The notes under the pieces: model-generated
What the model was told of the DNA's origin: nothing
The model's input: only the letters and a program-made list of their open reading frames with translations
Database searches by the model: none
Source of the DNA: Paragordius varius
Lineage: Eukaryota > Nematomorpha
Reading direction: 5' to 3'
Assembly (NCBI GenBank): GCA_964247055.1
Contig: OZ176057.1
Span: 1,984,001-2,048,000 of the forward strand
Length of the DNA: 64,000 nucleotides
Shown: in pieces, positions 11,874 to 23,726 of the stretch
Layout of the letters: each line of letters begins with the position of its first letter
Numbering within the stretch: position 1 is the first letter of the stretch
Program-made: the position numbers and the translations under genes

Positions 11874-12680
11874 AATATTTTTTAATTTTTTTTCTCGCCC
11901 TTTGGTGGGGGGGGGGGGGTTAATATATATTTATTTATATTTTTTAATTTTTTTTATAAAAACATATTTATTCAAACATTATCGTCATTTATTGAATTCA
12001 TATATATAATTCATTAAATGTGATTGTTTCAGATTCATTCTTGTAAGTTAGTTTTGTTTCTTTTCTAGTTTAGTTATTTGTTCCATATTCATGTGAGTTA
12101 GTTAGTCATTTTGATCTCTGTTAATTTGTTGTTTGTTTCTAATGTATAAAAAATGATAAAAAATAGTATTAGATTCGAGGTTAGATAATATTAGTAAAAT
12201 TCAATTTGCGGTTTATTTACAATTCATGATTAATAAAAGTGAAAACAAAATTAATAAAACTCGAAACCCCACAAAACCCGGCCACAAAATCGTCTTGACA
12301 TATCTTAAACGTCACGGTATAAAATTACATAATTATCCGGAAAAAGCCCAAATTAAGAGTTTTAAAACCGTCCTATAAAACAGAAGAAAATCTCTTTGAA
12401 ACTATTCTACTTAAATTTTGCGGTTACTTAACAAATTAGCAGTTATTAACAAATGTATTTCCGTAATTAAAACCCAAGGAATAAGATACACAACTTATTA
12501 AAAAAGAAAGAATTCCTTTACTTTCCCTAAGCCCAGCCCAAACAGGAAAGCCTTTAATTTCGATCAAACATCGCAAAGAGCATATCTGTGCATCGAAAAA
12601 TAATTTTAAATAATAAACAAAAAAATAAATCAAAATTTGCAAATTCAGAGACAAAGTTTGAAGGATAAAATTAAAAAGAA

Positions 12681-12748
12681 ATGCGTGGGTCGCTTGCCTT
12701 CTTTAAGAGAATGAACCAACTCTCCCTCACCCTGGGCAACAATCTCGC
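12681..12748 (-). repeat. Degraded copy of double-hairpin GC element
   Basis: It keeps ATGCGTGGGTC, CTTCTTTAAGAGAATGAACC, CCCTCACCCTG and a final CTCG, but the two hairpins are deleted. Orientation is given relative to the copies at 24,982 and 25,820. Confidence 0.65.
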
Positions 12749-13180
12749 TTGAAATATTTTAAACGTAGATCTAAACAAAATTTTAATCAAACACAGTATA
12801 AAATTAGCACTTTCAAACTATTTACTTTAAATATAAATTTTGCGGTTTCTATACAAAATAGCAGTTTATTAATTCCGTAACTAAAACACAAAATTAGCCG
12901 TAAAATTGCAATTTTAGTACAAATCCATTAAAAATAAAGAATACTTTGATTTACATAAGCCCAGCCCATAAACTTGAAATCCTTTAATATTCTATTAATT
13001 AAACACAGCAATATAAATAGCATATGATCTTGTTAAAAAGTTTGCGGTCAAATAAAATTCAGATAATTTGATAAAATGATGTAAAATTAAACAAAAAACA
13101 GAAATAGGAAAAAAGAATATCCTTCCTTAAAACAAAACAAAAGCTAAAAAATTCAGAGACAAAGATTTATTTTAAAAAGA

Positions 13181-13287
13181 AATGCGTGGGTCTCGGCCTG
13201 CTTCGCAGCCCGAGGAAGTCCTGCGGACTTCTTTAAGAAAATGAACCAACTCCAATCCCTTACCCTAACCCTAGCCCACAAACTCGA
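13181..13287 (-). repeat. Double-hairpin GC element with telomere-like core
   Basis: About 107 bp that is strikingly GC-rich against its surroundings. Read on the minus strand it has TTCGAGTTTGTGGGC, then TAGGGTTAGGGTAAGGGATT, GGAGTTGGTTCA, a hairpin GAAGTCC-GCA-GGACTTC, a second hairpin with arms CTCGGGCTGC and GCAGGCCGAG around a GAA loop, then ACCCACGCATT. It carries no ORF of its own and no convincing pol III boxes. The same element occurs in the opposite orientation at 24,982 and 25,820 with different flanks. Confidence 0.8.
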
Positions 13288-13299
13288 AAACCTTATTTA

Positions 13300-13540
13300 A
13301 ACCTAGATCGATATTTTGCTCAAAAACCATAACAGCTTTAAAGGGCAAAATAGAGCTTTTATTAAAAAGAATTGTAGCATTTTTAAAAGAGATTTTGCGG
13401 TTTTAAAAGAGTTTTTACGGTTCTTTTAAACTATCATTATTATTTTTTAAATGTAATCGTTGTTTATATAATAAATAATAAAAAAATAATAATTGATTTA
13501 TCAGAATGAAGACAGCTGTTTATTAAAAAATAATTTGTGT
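13300..13540. other. AT-rich spacer with scattered TTTGCGGTTTT motifs
   Basis: No gene. Loose copies of GCGGTTTTAAAAGAG precede the tandem arrays and resemble their units. Confidence 0.4.
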
Positions 13541-14170
13541 AAATCAACCGTTTTTTATAAAACAAGTAATTATTTAAAACAATCGATTAATTTAAAAAAC
13601 TGATTATTGATAAAATCTGGTTAATTAAAACAAGTTATCAATATAAACAACTAATTGATTAATACAAATGTTTAATAAAAACAACTTGATAACTTTCTAA
13701 AAAACTTACTGTTCAATTACAGCTGATTAAATAATACAACTATATAAAAACAATTGAATAATAAAAACAACTGATTAATTAAAATAAATGATTAATAAAA
13801 ACGAATGATTAATTAAAACAACTGATTTATAAAAGCTGATTAATTACAGCTGTCCAACTGATTAATAAAAAATGATTATTAAAAACAAATAATTAATAAA
13901 TACAACTGATTGATTACTAACACAACTGATTTATCTGAATAATAAGGAAAAAATAAAAAATATTCAGACAATTAGTTATTAACGCAAAAATTAAATAAAA
14001 TATATACTTAAATAGTTTATTTGATATGGCAGAAATGAAGTGGATACTATATTGTTTCCTAAAATAAAATATAAAGTCAAATACTAAATCTTTAATCATT
14101 TAAAAAATATAAATATATTGAAGCTAGTTAATAATTATAACTATCTAATTAAAAAAACAGCTGATCAAGA
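13540..14170. repeat. Degenerate AACTGATTAATTAAAAC repeat, first block
   Basis: Imperfect ~17-18-bp units with core ACTGATTAAT spread irregularly, apparently an eroded relative of the dense array at 15,760-16,500. Scattered copies continue near 14,680-14,840. The second S copy is at 42,348-42,978. Confidence 0.65.
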
Positions 14171-15060
14171 AAAATGGTTAATTAAAATTTTTTTTAAAGT
14201 AGGTAAAAAAAGTGCTATTTTGCGGTAAAAATAAAGGAACAGTATAATATATCCTAAAAAAATAACTAATTTGTTTTAAATCAATTATCTTCTTTAATTA
14301 AAGAGCATTAAAATCGACTCATCAATTTTAATAAAAAATTAATTTATTTTAGAAAAAATGTAAAGATGGAAAATAGTAATAAAATCTGTTCTAAAATTTA
14401 ATCTAAATATAATTACCGAATTAATCCATAATATTCAATTAAGCTTTTTCAATACACTTCGTTTCAGTTTCGGGCAGCTAATTACTTAAGCAACACACTC
14501 TACAGTAAATTAAAGAAAAATGTAATAAATGATGATTGAATATTACGTTACGATATAAAATAAAAAATTTTTTACAAACCATAGATATTTACAAATTTAT
14601 ATTCTATATATTGTACATTTTTAAAAAATTTCAACTATCTTTAGAATATCTCAAGCTAGCCAATTTTAAAACTAAAAACAATTGATTAATTAAAACTACT
14701 GATCAGATGATAAAGCTAATTATATAAAAACAGTTGATAATTTTAATAATGCATTTATAAACAATTTATAAAACAAAACAATTATTATCTAAAATATATA
14801 AATAATAATTCAAAACTGATTAACAAAATAAAAAATAATAATTACCCAATTCCGAAACATTCCAAGTATTTTCTACATCAGTTTTGTTGAGCAGTAGGCC
14901 AGTTCTGCGTACTTCTGTAAGACATCACACTCTAAACAAAAAAAATGGATGTTACAATATATTGAGATTAAAAATATAAATACGCTATTTAAAATGGCTA
15001 ATTGGTTAAAATTATATAATTTATATAATAAAGGTGGCATATATTTGCAGAAAAACAATT
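14170..15060. other. AT-rich stretch between repeat arrays
   Basis: No exon, RNA gene or clear element is seen. A few isolated ACTGATTAA motifs occur. A minus-strand frame at 15,058-14,873 has no splice support and background-like composition. Confidence 0.45.
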
Positions 15061-15740
15061 TTGCGGTTCTTAAAAAAATTTGCCGTTTTTTAAAGAATTT
15101 TGAAGCTTTTTAGAGAGCTTTAGCGGTATTTAGACATTTTTAAGGCATGTTACAGATATTTAGCGGGTTTAATAAAATTTTAACAATTTTGAGAGAATTT
15201 CAGCGCATTATTTGATCTTAAAAGAATATTTACGCTTTTTAAACAATATTAGAGATTTTTAGCGGTTTTTAAAAAGTTTTAGCGGTTTTTAAAAAGTTTT
15301 AGCGGTTTTTAAAAAGTTTTAGCGGTTTTTGGAAAGTTTTGGTTTTTGGTTTAGCGTTTTTGGAAAATTTTATTTAGCGTTTTTGGAAAGTTTTAGCGTT
15401 TTTGGAAAGTTTTAGCGGTTTTTAGATATTTTTAGCGGTTTTTAGATATTTTTAGCGGTTTTTAGATAGTTTTAGCGGTTTTTAGATAGTTTTAGCGGTT
15501 TTTAGATAATGTGAGCGGTTATAAATTAGTTTTAGTGGTTTTTGGAAAGTTTTATCGGTTTTTAGAAAGTTTTAGCGGTTTTTAAAAAGTTTTATCGGTT
15601 TTTGGAAAGTTTTAGCAATTTTTAGAAAATTTCAAGCGCATTTTTTTAATTTAAAAGAAATTTTAGCAAAAAAGCGGTTTTTGGAAAGTTTTAGCGGTTT
15701 TTGAATTGTTTAACCGGTTTTTTGAACAGTAGGAAAAATA
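15060..15740. repeat. ~20-bp minisatellite (TTTTAGCGGTTTTTAAAAAG type)
   Basis: About 25 imperfect copies, densest between 15,240 and 15,620, with variants ending AAAAAG, GGAAAG and AGATAG. The AGCG motif is shared with the larger array that follows. No coding sense. The second S copy is at 43,868-44,548. Confidence 0.9.
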
Positions 15741-15759
15741 GACTTTTTAGATAGTTTTT

Positions 15760-16500
15760 AAAAAACAGCTTATTATTAAAAACAATTGATTATTAAAAAC
15801 AATTGATTATTAAAAACAATTGATTAATTAAAACAACTAATTAATTACAATTACTGATTAATTACAACAACTGATTAATAAAAACAACTCATTTATTAAA
15901 ACAACTGATTAATAAAAACAACTAATTAATAAAAACAACTCATTTATAAAAACAACTTATTAATAAAAACAACTGAGTATTAATTAAACTGATTAATAAA
16001 AACAAATGATTAATAAAAACAACTAATTAATACACCAACTGATTAATTAAAACAACTGATTAATAAAAACAACTAATTAATAAAAACAACTAATTAATAC
16101 ACCAACTGATTAATTAAAACAACTGATTAATTAAAACAACTGATTAATAAAAACAACTGATTAATAATAACAACTGATTAATTACAACAACTGATTAATT
16201 ACAACAACTGATTAATTAAAAACTGATAAATAAAAAACAACTGATTAATTAAAAAACTGATAAATAAAAACAACTGATAAATAAAAACAACTGATTAATT
16301 AAAACAGCTGATTAATTTAATTAAAGAAAAAATACCTGATTAAAAGATTAAAGTAAACAACTGATTAATTAAAACAACTGATTAATCAAAACAACTGATT
16401 AATTAAAACAACTGACTAATTAAAACAACTGACTAATTAAAACAACTGACTAATTAAAACATTAATTAAAACAACTGATTAATTAAAACAACTATATGAT
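15760..16500. repeat. ~17-18-bp tandem array (ACAACTGATTAATTAAA type)
   Basis: About 40 near-identical units with variation between TTAATTAAAAC and TTAATAAAAAC, and with local duplication of unit groups (for example CACCAACTGATTAATTAAAA at two places). The second S copy is at 44,568-45,308. Confidence 0.92.
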
Positions 16501-16840
16501 AAACCATTAGCGTTATTTTAGAATAAAGGTTTGCGTTTCCAAAATAATAATTTAGCAACTTTTAAATATAAATTTAGCTATTTATTTAAATAAAAATAGG
16601 TATTTTTGAAAAGTTAGTGTTTAAAAAATCAGAGATATTTTAAAAGAAATTTGGAATTTAAAAAAGGTTTGCGGTTTTAAAGTAAAGGTTATGGTTTATA
16701 CATAATTTAGCGGTTTAGAAATTTTTGCGGTTTTTAAATGACTATTTTTTAATGATTTTATTTAGTATTTTTATTGTTTTTATTTAAATTTATTATTTTG
16801 GAGATATTTTTTAAAATTTTTCAGAAATATTTAAAAAAGA
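16500..16840. other. Transition between arrays
   Basis: AT-rich, with isolated GCGGTTT motifs (16,670-16,735). No gene is seen. Confidence 0.45.
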
Positions 16841-19800
16841 GAGCATATTTTTAAAGTTTTTAGGGTATTTTATAGAAATTTAACCTTATTTTTTAGAATT
16901 TTTAGCGCATTTTAATGGAAATTTAACCTTATTTATAATTTTTAGCGTATTTTTTAGAATTTAACCTTATTTTTTAGAATTTTTAGGGTTTAATGGAAAT
17001 TTAACCTTATTTTTTTGAATTTTTAGCCTATTTTTTTGAATTTTTAGCTTATTTTTTTGAATTTTTAGCGTATTTTAATGGAAATTTAACCTTATTTTTA
17101 ATTTTTTAGAATTTTTAGCGTATTTTAATGGAAATTTAACCTTATTTTTTTATAATTTTTAGCGTATTTTTTAGAATTTAACCTTATTTTTTAGAATTTT
17201 TAGCGTATATTAATGGAAATTGAACCTTGTTTTTTTTTAAATTTTTAGCATATTATTTAGAATTTTTAGCGCATTTTTTAGAATTTTTAGCGTATTTTAA
17301 TGGAAATTTAGCCTTATTTTTTAGAATTTTTAGCGTATTTTTTACAATTTTTAGCGCATATTAATGGAAATTTAACCCTATTTTTTTATAATTTTTAGCG
17401 TATTTTTTAGAATTTAACCTTATTTTTTAGAATTTTTAGCGTATATTAATGGAAATTGAACCTTGTTTTTTTTTAAATTTTTAGCATATTATTTAGAATT
17501 TTTAGCGCATTTTTTAGAATTTTTAGCGTATTTTAATGGAAATTTAGCCTTATTTTTTAGAATTTTTAGCGTATTTTTTACAATTTTTAGCGCATATTAA
17601 TGGAAATTTAACCCTATTTTCTTATTTTTTCCGTATTTAAATGGAAATTTAACCCTATTTTTTTATAATTTTTAGCGCATTTTTTATAATTTTTAGCGCA
17701 TTTTTTAGAATTTTTAGCGCATTTTTTAGAATTTTTAGCGCATTTTTTAGAATTTTTAGCGCATTTTTTAGAATTTTTAGCGCATTTTTTAGAATTTTTA
17801 GCGTATTTTTTAGAATTTTTAGCGTATTTTTTAGAATTTTTAGCGTATTTTTTAGAATTTTTAGCGTATTTTTTAATAATTTTTAGCGTATTTTTTAGAA
17901 TTTTTAGCGCATTTTTAAAATTTTTAGCGTATATTAATGGAAATTTAACCCTATTTTTTTAGAATTTTTAGCGCATTTTTTGGAATTTTTAGCGCATTTT
18001 TTAGAATTTTTAGCGCATTTTTTAGAATTTTTAGCGCATTTTTTAGAATTTTTAGCGCATTTTTTAGAATTTTTTCCGTATTTTAATGGAAATTTAACAT
18101 TATTTTTTTATAATTTTTAGCGTATTTTTTATAATTTTTAGCGCATTTTTTAGAATTTTTAGCGCATTTTTAGAATTTTTAGCGCATTTTTTAGAATTTT
18201 TAGCGTATTTTTAAAATTTTTAGCGTATTTTTTAGAATTTTTAACGTATATTAATAAAAATTTAACCCTATTTTTTTAGAATAGCGTATTTTTTAGAATT
18301 TTTAGCCTATTTTTTTGAATTTTTAGCTTATTTTTTTGAATTTTTAGCTTATTTTTTTGAATTTTTAGCGTATTTTAATGGAAATTTAACCTTATTTTTA
18401 ATTTTTTAGAATTTTTAGGGTATTTTAATGGAAATTTTACCTTATTTTTTAGAATTTTTAGCGCATTTTTTATAATTTTTAGCGTATTTTAATGGAAATT
18501 TAACCCTTTTTTAGCATATTATTTAGAATTTTTAGCGCATTTTTTAGAATTTTTAGCGTATTTTAATGGAAATTTAGCCTTATTTTTTAGAATTTTTAGC
18601 GTATTTTTTACAATTTTTAGCGCATATTAATGGAAATTTAACCCTATTTTCTTATTTTTTCCGTATTTAAATGGAAATTTAACCCTATTTTTTTATAATT
18701 TTTAGCGTATTTTTTAGAATTTTTAGCGCATTTTTTAGAATTTTTAGCGCATTTTTTAGAATTTTTAGCGCATTTTTTAGAATTTTTTCCGTATTTTAAT
18801 GGAAATTTAACATTATTTTTTTTATAATTTTTAGCGTATTTTTTATAATTTTTAGCGCATTTTTTAGAATTTTTAGCGCATTTTTAGAATTTTTAGCGCA
18901 TTTTTTAGAATTTTTAGCGTATTTTTAAAATTTTTAGCGTATTTTTTAGAATTTTTAACGTATATTAATAAAAATTTAACCCTATTTTTTTAGAATAGCG
19001 TATTTTTTAGAATTTTAGCGTATATTAATGGAAATTTAACCCTATTTTTTTAGAATTTCAAGCGCATTTTTTAGAATTGTTAGCGTATTTTTTATAATTT
19101 TTAGCGTATTTTTTAGAATTTAACTTATTTTTTAGAATTTAACCTTATTTTTTAGAATTTTAAGCGCATTTTTAGAATTTTTAACGTATATTAATGGAAA
19201 TTTAACCCTATTTTTTAGAATATTAAGCGTATATTTTAGAATTTTTAGCGTATTTTTTACAATTTTTGGCGTATATTAATGGAAATTTAACCCTATTTTT
19301 TTATAATTTTTAGTGTATTTTTTAGAATTTAACCTTATTTTTTAGAATTTTAAGCGTATTTTTTAAAATTTTTTACGTTTTTTTTAATAATTTTTAGCGT
19401 ATTTTTTAGAATTTAACCTTATTTTTTAGAATTTTTAGCGTATATTAATGGAAATTGAACCTTGTTTTTTTTTAAATTTTTAGCATATTATTTAGAATTT
19501 TTAGCGCATTTTTTAGAATTTTTAGCGCATTTTTTAGAATTTTTAGCGCATTTTTTAGAATTTTTAGCGTATTTTTTAGAAATTTTAGCGCATTTTTTAG
19601 AATTTTTTCCGTATTTTAATGGAAATTTAACCCTATTTTTTTATAATTTTTAGAGTAATTTTTAGAATTTTTAGCGTATTTTTTAGAATTTTTAGCGCAT
19701 TTTTTATAATTTTTAGCGCATTTTTATAATTTTTAGCGCATTTTTTAGAATTTTTTCCGTATTTTAATGGAAATTTAACCCTATTTTTTTATAATTTTTA

Positions 19801-22270
19801 GCGTATTTTTTATAATTTTTAGCGCATTTTTTATAATTTTTAGCGCATTTTTTATAATTTTTAGCGCATTTTTTATAATTTTTAGCGCATTTTTTATAAT
19901 TTTTAGCGCATTTTTTATAATTTTTAGCGCATTTTTTATAATTTTTAGCGCATTTTTATAATTTTTAGCGCATTTTTTAGAATTTTTAGCGTATTTTTTA
20001 GAATTTTTAGCGTATTTTTCAGAATTTTTAGCGTATTTTTTAGAATTTAACCTTATTTTTTAGAATTTTTAGCGTATTTTTTAAAATTTTTAGCGTATAT
20101 TAATGGAAATTTAACCCTATTTTTTTAGAATTTCAAGCGCATTTTTTAGAATTTTTAGCGCATTTTTTATAATTTTTAGCGCATTTTTTACAATTTTTAG
20201 CGTATATCAATGGAAATTTAACCCTATTTTTTTATAATTTTTAGCGTATTTTTTAGAATTTAATCTTATTATTTTTAGCGTATTTTTTAGAATTTAACCT
20301 TATTTTTTAGAATTTAATGGAAATTTAACCCTATTTTTTATAATGTTTAGCGTATTTTTTAGAATTTTTACCGTATATTAATAGAAATTTAACTTTATTA
20401 TTTAGAATTTTTAGCGTATTTTAATGGAAATTTAACCTTATTTTTTTGAATTTTTAGCTTATTTTTTAGAATTTTTAGCGTATTTTAATAGAAATTTAAC
20501 CTTATTTTTTTGAATTTTTAGCTTATTTTTTAGAATTTTTAGCGTATTTCAATGGAAATTTAACCTTATTTTTTAGAATTTTTAGCGTATTTTTTAGAAT
20601 TTAACCTTATTCTTTAGAATTTTTAGCGTATTTTTTACAATTTTTTACGTTTTTTTATAATTTTTAGCGTATTTTTTAGAATTTAACTTATTTTTTAGAA
20701 TTTAACCTTATTTTTTAGAATTTTAAGCGCATTTTTAGAATTTTTAACGTATATTAATGGAAATTTAACCCTATTTTTTAGAATATTAAGCGTATATTTT
20801 AGAATTTTTAGCGTATTTTTTACAATTTTTGGCGTATATTAATGGAAATTTAACCCTATTTTTTTATAATTTTTAGTGTATTTTTTAGAATTTAACCTTA
20901 TTTTTTAGAATTTTTAGCGTATTTTTTAAAATTTTTTACGTTTTTTTTTAATAATTTTTAGCGTATTTTTTAGAATTTAACCTTATTTTTTAGAATTTTT
21001 AGCGTATATTAATGGAAATTGAACCTTGTTTTTTTTTAAATTTTTAGCATATTATTTAGAATTTTTAGCGCATTTTTTAGAATTTTTAGCGCATTTTTTA
21101 GAATTTTTAGCGTATTTTTTAGAAATTTTAGCGCATTTTTTAGAATTTTTTCCGTATTTTAATGGAAATTTAACCCTATTTTTTTATAATTTTTAGCGTA
21201 TTTTTTAGAATTTTTAGAGTAATTTTTAGAATTTTTAGCGTATTTTTTAAAATTTTTAGCGCATTTTTTATAATTTTTAGCGCATTTTTTAGAATTTTTT
21301 CCGTATTTTAATGGAAATTTAACCCTATTTTTTTATAATTTTTAGCGCATTTTTTATAATTTTTAGCGCATTTTTTATAATTTTTAGCGCATTTTTTATA
21401 ATTTTTAGCGCATTTTTTATAATTTTTAGCGCATTTTTATAATTTTTAGCGCATTTTTTAGAATTTTTAGCGTATTTTTTAGAATTTTTAGCGTATTTTT
21501 CAGAATTTTTAGCGTATTTTTTAGAATTTAACCTTATTTTTTAGAATTTTTAGCGTATTTTTTAAAATTTTTAGCGTATATTAATGGAAATTTAACCCTA
21601 TTTTTTTAGAATTTCAAGCGCATTTTTTAGAATTTTTAGCGCATTTTTTATAATTTTTAGCGCATTTTTTACAATTTTTAGCGTATATCAATGGAAATTT
21701 AACCCTATTTTTTTATAATTTTTAGCGTATTTTTTAGAATTTAATCTTATTATTTTTAGCGTATTTTTTAGAATTTAACCTTATTTTTTAGAATTTAATG
21801 GAAATTTAACCCTATTTTTTATAATGTTTAGCGTATTTTTTAGAATTTTTAGCGTATTTTTTAGAATTTTTACCGTATATTAATAGAAATTTAACTTTAT
21901 AATTTAGAATTTTTAGCGTATTTTAATGGAAATTTAACCTTATTTTTTTGAATTTTTAGCTTATTTTTTAGAATTTTTAGCGTATTTTAATAGAAATTTA
22001 ACCTTATTTTTTTGAATTTTTAGCTTATTTTTTAGAATTTTTAGCGTATTTCAATGGAAATTTAACCTTATTTTTTAGAATTTTTAGCGTATTTTTTAGA
22101 ATTTAACCTTATTTTTTAGAATTTAACCTTATTTTTTAGAATTTTTAGCGTATTTTAATGGAAATTTAACCTTATTTTTTAGAATTTTTAGCGTATTTTA
22201 ATGGAAATTTAACCTTATTTTTTAGAATTTTTAGCGTATTTTAATAGAAATTTAACCTTATTTTTTAAAG
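16840..22270. repeat. ~5.4 kb 21-bp minisatellite with higher-order structure
   Basis: The basic unit is 21 bp (AGAATTTTTAGCGCATTTTT plus one T). Variant units have GTA for GCA, and composite units carry TTTTAATGGAAATTTAACC. Higher-order duplications are visible: landmarks such as TAACTTA (19,121 / 20,684), TATTAAGCG (19,221 / 20,784) and CTTGTTTTTTTTTAAA (19,461 / 21,025) repeat at ~1,563 bp, and a ~236-bp block repeats at 17,225 / 17,461. Because 21 is divisible by three, open frames such as FLEFLAHFLEFLAH arise on the plus strand at 19,462-19,653. These are not genes. The second S copy is at 45,648-51,078. Confidence 0.95.
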
Positions 22271-22867
22271 TTCGTAGGAAAAGATATTAAATTTTATAAT
22301 TTGTCGTTTTTTTTACATATTTTATTAAAAGTTTTACAATTTTTTTGCCTATATTTTACACAAAAGGAACATTTAGACACCATTATTTAAAAAGATTCAA
22401 TCAAACAAAATTTAATGCATTTCCAGATAATTAAGCCCAGATTCTTTATATTGCTTTTGAAAAAGTATATTCTAAAAACATAACTACCTTTTAAATACTT
22501 TACAATTTTTGATTAATTTTTAAAGCGAAAAAAATCTAGAGAACATATATAAAGAGACCGAAATTTACAAAATTTTAAGCGAAATAGATAGAAAAGGCAC
22601 AATTGTAACATTAATCAATGTAACAAAAATTTATTTTAAGCAATAAATTTTAGGGTTAGGGTATAAATTCGATGTTCAAGTTGTCAGGAAATTAACTAGA
22701 TAGATAATTAAGTTAACATCTTGAAATTATTTGTTAATTTTTTAGATCAATTAATATTAATATACTTTGACAACCTTTTTTTTTCAATTTTAAATTACAT
22801 TTTAATCCTAAATTTTGCATTTGTTTTTCAAAAGAAAACAGGAAAAGACCCATAAGACTTAATAAAA
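22271..22867. other. AT-rich stretch after the minisatellite
   Basis: No gene. A two-unit telomere-like string TTTTAGGGTTAGGGTAT lies at 22,648-22,664. It is too short to call an interstitial telomere. Confidence 0.45.
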
Positions 22868-23180
22868 TATAATCACATGTTTTTATTTTTTTAAACTTGG
22901 TTTCCTGCTCCCAAATAAAAAACACAAGAAAAATATTTCAGATATTCAGAGATTAAAAATATAAGAATAAATCATATAAAATCACATGTTTTTATCTTTT
23001 TTAAACTTGGTTTCCTGCTATAAAAAACACAAGAAAAATAATTCAGATTTCAAGAGATTAAAAATTTAAGAATAAATCAAATAAAATCACATGTTTTTAT
23101 CTATTTTAAACTTGGTTTCCTGCTCCCAATTAAAAAACACAAGAAAAATATTTCAGATATAACGAGATTAAAAATAGTAA
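22868..23180. repeat. Three-copy ~107-bp tandem repeat
   Basis: AATCACATGTTTTTAT followed by AAACTTGGTTTCCTGCT and CACAAGAAAAATA recurs at 22,871, 22,980 and 23,085 (spacings 109 and 105). Units differ by small indels, and the middle one lacks CCCAAAT. The second S copy is at 51,676-51,988. Confidence 0.9.
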
Positions 23181-23590
23181 TGTCACCCATACTTTGTAAC
23201 TAATATATAATATAAACAAATACAAATTTATTTAATAGATGATGTCCAGGATTTCTTAAAACAACGTACGAATTAGTAATATAATATGAGAAATAAATTG
23301 CAAAAATATCCATAAATACTAGATAAAATTTAAAAGTAAAGATAAAAATCATTGGAATAAATTACGGAAAAAAATTAATAAACGTTTAAACATTAATTGT
23401 TTTAGTATTTAATAGTTAGTTCCTTTCACTGAAATGGTTTTTAAAACGATATTTGAATGAAAACTAGCATTTACATTAAACTGTATATTTAAAACAACAA
23501 AATATGTAATAAATCTTACGAAAAAGCGAAATCGTAAGGGCAAAGGCTTTCAATATTTGATTTGAGGACACAACAATACCATCTTTGAAA
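23181..23590. other. AT-rich stretch
   Basis: Nothing supportable. In minus-strand sense it would be intron downstream of the candidate first exon. Confidence 0.4.
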
Positions 23591-23640
23591 CATGTTGTTT
23601 GATTACCAGGGAGGGTTCCTTTCATTAGTTTCCGTTTCTT
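23591..23640 (-). CDS. Possible 5' coding exon of an unrecognised gene
   Basis: On the minus strand an ATG after ATCTAG opens MDNQETETNERNPP, and the frame runs into a donor-like CCCTG/GTAATC. The composition is hydrophilic and not background-like. The upstream sequence contains GAGA tracts and an E-box palindrome, as a promoter might. A different minus frame across the same DNA is open for 93 codons, so the frame is uncertain. No family is recognised and no partner exon is proven. The second S copy is at 52,399-52,448. Confidence 0.25.
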
Positions 23641-23726
23641 GATTATCCATCTAGATCTAAAAATTAAATTTAAAAAAAATAATTTACTTGATGAGTAAAG
23701 TAATTCCATATAATTGTAGCCGGAAC

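Larger units (their letters stand above)
11150..11920. other. GC-richer unclassified block with palindromes
   Basis: The least AT-rich part of S. Its left 500 bp (11,160-11,660) is non-repetitive, with an intron-like GTAATTGTATTTTTTAG at 11,362-11,378. The open frames on both strands are overlapping and resemble no protein I recognise. The right part holds two inverted repeats (separate entries), then a T-rich run, CTCGCCC and a 13-base G run at about 11,907-11,919. It could be a decayed foldback-type element or a structured non-coding transcript. I cannot decide between them. Confidence 0.45.
12170..13290. repeat. Degenerate ~500-bp tandem repeat, two units
   Basis: Landmarks recur in order: ATTTTGCGGTT...TAGCAGTT at 12,417 and 12,837; AAGCCCAGCCCA at 12,529 and 12,958; AATTCAGAGAC then AAAAAGAAATGCGTGGGT at 12,642-12,690 and 13,150-13,191; then AAACGTAGATC / AAACCTAGATC. 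Each unit carries one copy of the double-hairpin GC element. Divergence is high, so the duplication is old. The second S copy is at 40,978-42,098. Confidence 0.65.

Noticed and set aside
13260-13285. Interstitial telomere (CCCTAACCCTAG)
   Set aside because: Only about two telomere-like units, always inside the same GC element, so it is part of that repeat rather than a chromosome-end relic.
15760-16500. CRISPR-like regular repeats
   Set aside because: Units are contiguous, without unique spacers, and the genome is eukaryotic; this is a simple tandem array.
19462-19653. Open frame of FLEFLAH repeats (also 48,270-48,461)
   Set aside because: It is the translation of a 21-bp minisatellite; the period is divisible by three, so long frames appear by chance.
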